From Talpa occidentalis (Eukaryota > Chordata > Mammalia > Eulipotyphla > Talpidae), in assembly GCF_014898055.3 (NCBI RefSeq), contig NW_023605083.1, positions 64,845,715-64,909,714 of the forward strand: a stretch of DNA of 64,000 nt. The letters run 5' to 3'. Under the pieces are notes generated by a model. The model saw nothing but the letters and a program-made list of their open reading frames with translations. It was not told the origin of the DNA and searched no databases. Below are positions 1-64,000 of this stretch, piece by piece; position 1 is the stretch's first letter, and every line of letters starts with the position of its first letter. Position numbers and translations under genes: made by a program.

Positions 1-279
1 CAGACAGACAATGATGGAATGGGAGAATGAAGAATGAATGACTGAATGTTAGATAGTGCCAAGTATTAGGATAGAGTAGGTTAGGGGAACACTGAGTGCC
101 TGGGGTTTGAACTGGCAGATAAACTGGTCCAGGAAGTCCTTCTCATTTCCCAAGTTGTCTGAATGAGGTGGAAATGGGCACCATGTGTCTCTCTGCTTTC
201 TGGGGAAGAGCATTTCTGTTGCGGGAACAGCAGGCACAGTGGTCCTGAGGCAGAAACATTATTGACTCAAAGTCTGAAC

Positions 280-412
280 TACAGTTTTCCATCTGCGAAA
301 TGAGGATAATAGCTTCTAGGTCATAGTGTCATAGTGCTTTTCACATAGTGTTACCTACTAAATCACATAGTGCCTGTCACATAGTAAGTGCTCAATAAAT
401 AGTAGCAGTAGT
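280..412 (+). repeat. MIR SINE relic
   Basis: The segment runs from a tttccatctgcgaaatgagg core to a 3' end reading cacatagtaagtgctcaataaat. This is the typical MIR 3' half, diverged and with internal duplication of the catagtg word. Confidence 0.75.
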
Positions 413-2213
413 TTTTCCTATTTGGATGGCTGTGTTTCTCTGTACTGTGTGATTCTGAGCTGATGGCTTGACCTCTCTGGGTCTGTTTTCCTGAAGTTTA
501 AGTTGTAGAGTGGGGGCAGTTGATTTTTTAGATTATCTCAGCGGGTCCCTGTTCCACTACCCAGGCCTGCCTCCAAAGTCATCCATGGAGGATTTGCCTA
601 GTCTCCCTCATGGGAGCCTCACAGAGGGCTGGGTATGGGATACAGATGAAGAGATCAAATTTCAGGACTTGAATGACTTGGCTTCCGAGAATCAGAACTG
701 GGTGGGAGTGTAGCTGCCAGAGCTCTCCCCTCTGGCCCCAGAGTGCAGAAACTGAGGCCAGAACAGATTAAGGTTCTTAGCTGGGGTTATACCATAAGCT
801 GGGGATGTGGTCCCCAGTGTCCCAGGCTGGAGCCAGAGGTCTCCCAGAGCTGGGGGTGACCCTGGAATCCTGGTGAGAAGTCTGCTTGCCTCTCTACTCC
901 TGCTTCTCTGAGGTGACTCTTGGGAATGGGTTCCCCAGTGGATTTCAAAGAGGGCAGAGTAACAGTGTGCTCAGAATCACGGAAGAGGGTGCCGGGAAAC
1001 TTGGGGTCTCTCCGCCTCCACATGCTTGGAGCTCACACATCTGGGAAAGAATATGGCCTTTAAGTGCAGTGGGAAGGATGCAGCTGTGAGGGAGCATCCT
1101 GATTTTGGAGAATTTAAACACTGGTAAGAGGTCACAAGTTCCTTCTGTGGGCTCTTCCTAGAAGTTCCGAAGTATTCCCATTCCAGTCCCAACCCCAGCT
1201 AGCGTGTGCCAGGGGCTGGCTCACGGACATCTCCCTTCTTCAGCCCAGCTCTGCCGGGTTAGTTGGACAGGACTGACCTGAGGCCCAGGAGCTGGTCTTA
1301 GAGACAGCAGCAGGACTTCTGATCCTGGAGGTTCCCTATGCCCCCTGGGCCTACATCCCGCACTCTGGAATAAGCCCTTGGGGTAGACACTGCGCGGAAG
1401 CAGGGGTGAGGATGAGCTGGCCTTCAGTCCTTGGCCTCCTGCCGCAGATGCTGAGACCTCCTGTCTTCACCTCGGTTCCTTGTGACTGCTATAGCCAAGA
1501 GAATGTGGAATCTCATCCCGGAGCCTGGTTCTGTCTTCTCCTGATCCTTGTTCTGCTCAAAGTACCAGGTGTCCAGTTCCCCAGAGGACTCCCTGTCCTG
1601 GGGAGGTGGAGAAACCATGTGGCGGGGGCCCCAGCAGTGTGCTGAACTCATTCCTTGGGCCTCAGGCCAGACTGCTATAGCCGGGTTCTTGGTCCCGCTG
1701 CTGGCTTGGCGCATCAGGTACAGGCTGGACAGAGGGTGCAGCTGGGGTGGAAGTGGGGCCGCATGTCCAGCTCTGTGCCTGCCTCTCTCTGGAAGAGCCC
1801 TGGGACAAGTGTCAGAAAAGGGACGTGGCACTCAGTAGAAGACGCGTGAGACAGGGCCCTAGGGCATGTTCTGGGTTTCCTCCCTGTTGGCACAATAAGG
1901 TGTTAAGAGTCGAGAATATCAGGGTCTTTCTAGCTGAATCTTTGATAGGATTGAATCAAAGATTTGTTGCAGCACTTTTAAAGATGCTCTCTTCCCCTCC
2001 TCCCCCAACCATTACATTCTAACAGCAAACCCCAGATTCCTGGGGGTCACCTGTGTGACTCCTCCGGAGCAAGGGAGATGAGATGGAGACAGGCTGGGTG
2101 CAGCAGAACCGGTATTCAGTGTCATCAGTAAAGCTGTTTTCTTGTGCATAAGCCCAGGGCCATAAGCAGCCTTCTGAGATGAGAGCCTTTTCTATTTGCC
2201 CAGCTAAGAAAAA

Positions 2214-2345
2214 GAACAGCCTCTGGAGTCAGACTGCCTTCCTATTCCAGCTCTATTACTCCATAGCTGTGTGACTTTTGACAAGTTCCCTATCCTCTTT
2301 GGACCTCAGTTTCCTTGTCTCTAAAATGGGGTCAATAATCCAATC
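2214..2345 (+). repeat. MIR SINE relic
   Basis: Carries the MIR landmarks in order: ctggagtcagactgcc, tagctgtgtgac, cctcagtttccttgtctcta and aaaatgggg. Confidence 0.85.
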
Positions 2346-3260
2346 TTCTCACTAGACTGTTGTTCTCATTATTACTGTCCCCCCATCATCACCCACTGGC
2401 TATGCCTGGGCTGAATGTTGTCTGTGGAAGGGACTCCCTTTTGGATTTTGGCCATTCTGACGCTCTCTTGTTGCTCACACCTCAGGGACATGCCCCCCGT
2501 TGCTGTAAATCTCCATGTGCCTCCACAGCTCAGCTCATCCTTGGCCCTCCCCATTCTACAGCAGGGAAAATGGAGGCTTGGAGAGGTGCAGCCAGGACTG
2601 GCCCTGGGTTGCTCTGGGAGGGCGGGAACAAGGAGTGAGTGACCTCGAGCCAGCCCAGAGTAGCCTCTGGATGCAGGTGTGTTGGTCCAGCGCTGCCCGT
2701 GGATCCTGGGTGTGAATATCTTGGGCATTGAAGGCAGGGTGGGTGGTCTTCCTGGGCCTGGAAAAGAGTCTCCTTCCCAGGCCTCCTCTAAGGGTTGTGG
2801 ACCCTGAAAGGGTACATAGACATCACACACCCTGGACAGAGCAGGTCAGAGGCTGGGGTGACGGTCTGCCTGAGGTCACAGCCCACAGGGGAGTGAAGGC
2901 TAGTCTCGGGCTGTCTCTAGACAGTGAACTTAGAGGGCAAAGCCTGGACTTCTCACATCCTGCCCCTTGTGGGCCATGTGGAGTTGGTCAGGTGCCAGCT
3001 CCACCACATCCCCCTTGTCTCCCGAGGATCAGCCCCACCCCAACTTTCAAAGACCAGGAGTGGGAACTCAATTCCATCAGAAGGTTACCATGAACACAGC
3101 CCACCTGACTGATGGCTTCTGTCCCAGGAGGTGAGAGGATCTGCTTTACAACATGACTAAGGGGACTGCATTGGTGTAAGGGGAGACACCCCAAAGACGT
3201 AGGGAAAGGAATCTTAGAGTCAGATGTACCCTACAATGGCTTGACCTGAAGATGGGTCTT

Positions 3261-3322
3261 TACACACAGACACACAGATACCCAGACATACACACACACA
3301 AACACACACACACACACACACC
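3261..3322 (+). repeat. (CA)n microsatellite, impure
   Basis: CA dinucleotide run interrupted by ga and ta steps, purest at about 3289-3321. A likely length-polymorphic intronic microsatellite. Confidence 0.9.
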
Positions 3323-3419
3323 ATTCCTCCCTCTGAAACCAGTTGGGCACACATTCAAGCACCTTCCACATGCCAGGATTTGCCCATGTACAGCTCACAT
3401 GAACTAGGCAGAGTCCACA

Positions 3420-3530
3420 GAGATGAATCTTAGCTCTGCCACAGATTTGCTTTTTGACCTTGACCAAGTGACATAACCTCTCTGAGCCTCCTTGTTCCCC
3501 ATCTGTTCAACAGGACTGATGACTTTCCCC
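3420..3530 (+). repeat. MIR SINE relic
   Basis: Shows tagctctgccacag, the ttgacc..aagtgacataacctctctgagcc core and a ccatctgttcaacagg end, as in MIR. Confidence 0.75.
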
Positions 3531-4825
3531 TCCAGGGTAGATGTCAAGCCTAGTGAGATCTGCATGCAGAGTGACCTGCTTGTCTGAATCTCATGGTTAT
3601 GTCCTCGTTGCGTCCTTTGGGTATCTGAATCCTGAAGCCACCCCTCCTGTGGGGTGAATGCCAACCCCTGCCCTCCTGTTGCAAAGGAGCTTCCTGACAG
3701 AGAAGGAGTTGGGGTTGGGGGGCGCTAGGATCCCTGGCAAGACAAGGTGCAGGCCTGGGTACACACATATTTGAGTCTTGGCTCAGCAGTATGTGATTGT
3801 GTCCATGACAATACATGACAAGTAAATGAGTTCTGTTTTCCGATTTGGTCTTTCTGCTCTGGTCTGCTCACTGTACTCACTGTTCATAAGGAACCGGAGA
3901 CCCTGTGTCCTCCATGAAGAATCTTTGCTGTTTGAACAACTCAGGCATTCACTTGCTCAGAAAAACACATGCTTTGCTTTTTTTATAAAATTCTCCTGAC
4001 AAAGAAACAATTTGAATCCAAGGAGGGAAGGAGAACAGGTTTCCCTAAATTCCAAGCTCAAAGACTTTCTCTTCCCTTGGAGGTAGAATAGAGTTATCTC
4101 CCCCAGCCCCAGGCCCCAACCATGGATGTGTTTCTAGCTGCCTGTCCTCCCCAGAACGTGGCCAGTGGGGTCAGGGATGGGCAGGGGCCTAACCTGCCAG
4201 GCTGGGCGGCCTGGCCTCTCTGCTACTGAAGCTCACCTGTGGCAGGGGTGCTGTGTTGCCCGGTGGTGTGACTTTGACACTTATTCTTTTTGAGCCTCGC
4301 TTTCTTTATCTGTAAAATGGGGATCATGACTCCATCAGCTAATTTTTGAGCAGTGATCACAGAAGGGCTGAACAGGAAAATCCACAGAGGCCTTCCATTC
4401 CTTGACCAGTGGGGAAACTGAGGCCCATGGAGGAAAGGGGTAGTCTTAAAACTCTTAGCAAGTCAGTGACTGGTCCAGGCCAAGACCAGTTCCCTACCCT
4501 GGTTCATGTCCTTTTCCCTGCATGGAGGCCATACCTCGGACTGCGGGGTGGCCCTTGTGTGCTGGAGAGCCGGGTACCATGCTCTTTTCAGAGACTCTGA
4601 GTAGGTAGGAAGAGGCCTCGCTGGCCGTGTACCCTTCCGCAGTAGTCAGGTCTTGAGTTCTGTATGTGGTATGTTTGCTAGTGACACAGGAACCCACTCT
4701 CCGCCCAGATCCCCAAACCAAGATGTGAGACTGTGTAGAAAGTCCTGTGTGCCCTGGGGGTCTGATCAGAGCCACCTGTAGGTAGAAATGCTAATCAGCA
4801 CGAGTCTTCTTTCTCATGCCTTCAG

Positions 4826-63942
<59,117 letters not shown>

Positions 63943-64000
63943 GTGAGTGGTGCTTCCCGTCCCATCTCCCCCTTCCTTCCCCAAGGCGGGTGGAGTGGTG

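Larger units (their letters stand above)
1..4825 (+). other. COL27A1: Intron (3' part) upstream of first exon in window
   Basis: Non-coding. It ends in the acceptor ttctcatgccttcag. It holds MIR-like stretches at about 280-412, 2214-2345, 3420-3530 and 4260-4335, a CA-rich microsatellite at 3261-3322, and an L2-like tail at 1-50. No Gly-X-Y exon is visible, and the miR-455 hairpin known from a COL27A1 intron in human was not found here. Confidence 0.85.

Overview
The window lies wholly inside one vertebrate gene on the + strand. Thirty-two short exons lie between 4826 and 63942. Every one opens on an intact glycine codon and ends on the last base of a Gly-X-Y triplet, and all have GT-AG splice sites. 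Joined in frame they give 595 codons of collagen triple helix. The peptide order matches the fibrillar collagen alpha-1(XXVII) chain, COL27A1, as I recall the human protein. That includes the diagnostic four-residue unit GQAE (GKAE in human) in the exon at 63124-63180. The signal peptide, N-terminal domain and start of the helix lie upstream. The end of the helix and the C-propeptide lie downstream.

The genome is that of a placental mammal. Introns are GT-AG and carry many ancient MIR and L2 copies, DNA-transposon relics (hAT, Tigger and a palindromic MITE) and two copies of a tRNA-headed SINE ending in an AATAAATAAATC-type tail. The SINE head (gcctccctagtggcgcaag) resembles cetartiodactyl SINEs, so a camelid or relative is possible. 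That species guess is weak.

Layout: 1-4825 is the end of an upstream intron. 4826-20274 holds seven exons separated by introns of 0.6 to 7 kb. 23007-35023 holds eight exons. 38299 is an isolated exon. 43539-49329 is a dense block of eight exons. 52850-58215 holds three exons, two of them 108-bp double units. 59248-63942 holds five exons, including the interrupted helix exon. Exon lengths in order are 54,45,54,45,54,54,54,54,54,45,54,45,54,54,54,54,54,45,45,54,54,54,54,54,108,54,108,54,54,57,54,54.

No second protein gene, tRNA, rRNA or recognised microRNA was found. The best items for a second look are an antisense retrocopy with 16-bp target-site duplications (26457-27290), a SINE inserted 8 bp into an intron next to a splice donor (4888), a nested inverted-repeat cluster (33117-33195), an 11-bp minisatellite carrying E2-boxes (44994-45048), a Trp in a helix Y position (38350-38352), a proline-poor helix segment (32808-32861) and a TATA-like intronic element (37278-37406). 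Most are ordinary mammalian genome evolution. I saw no convincing undescribed biological system.
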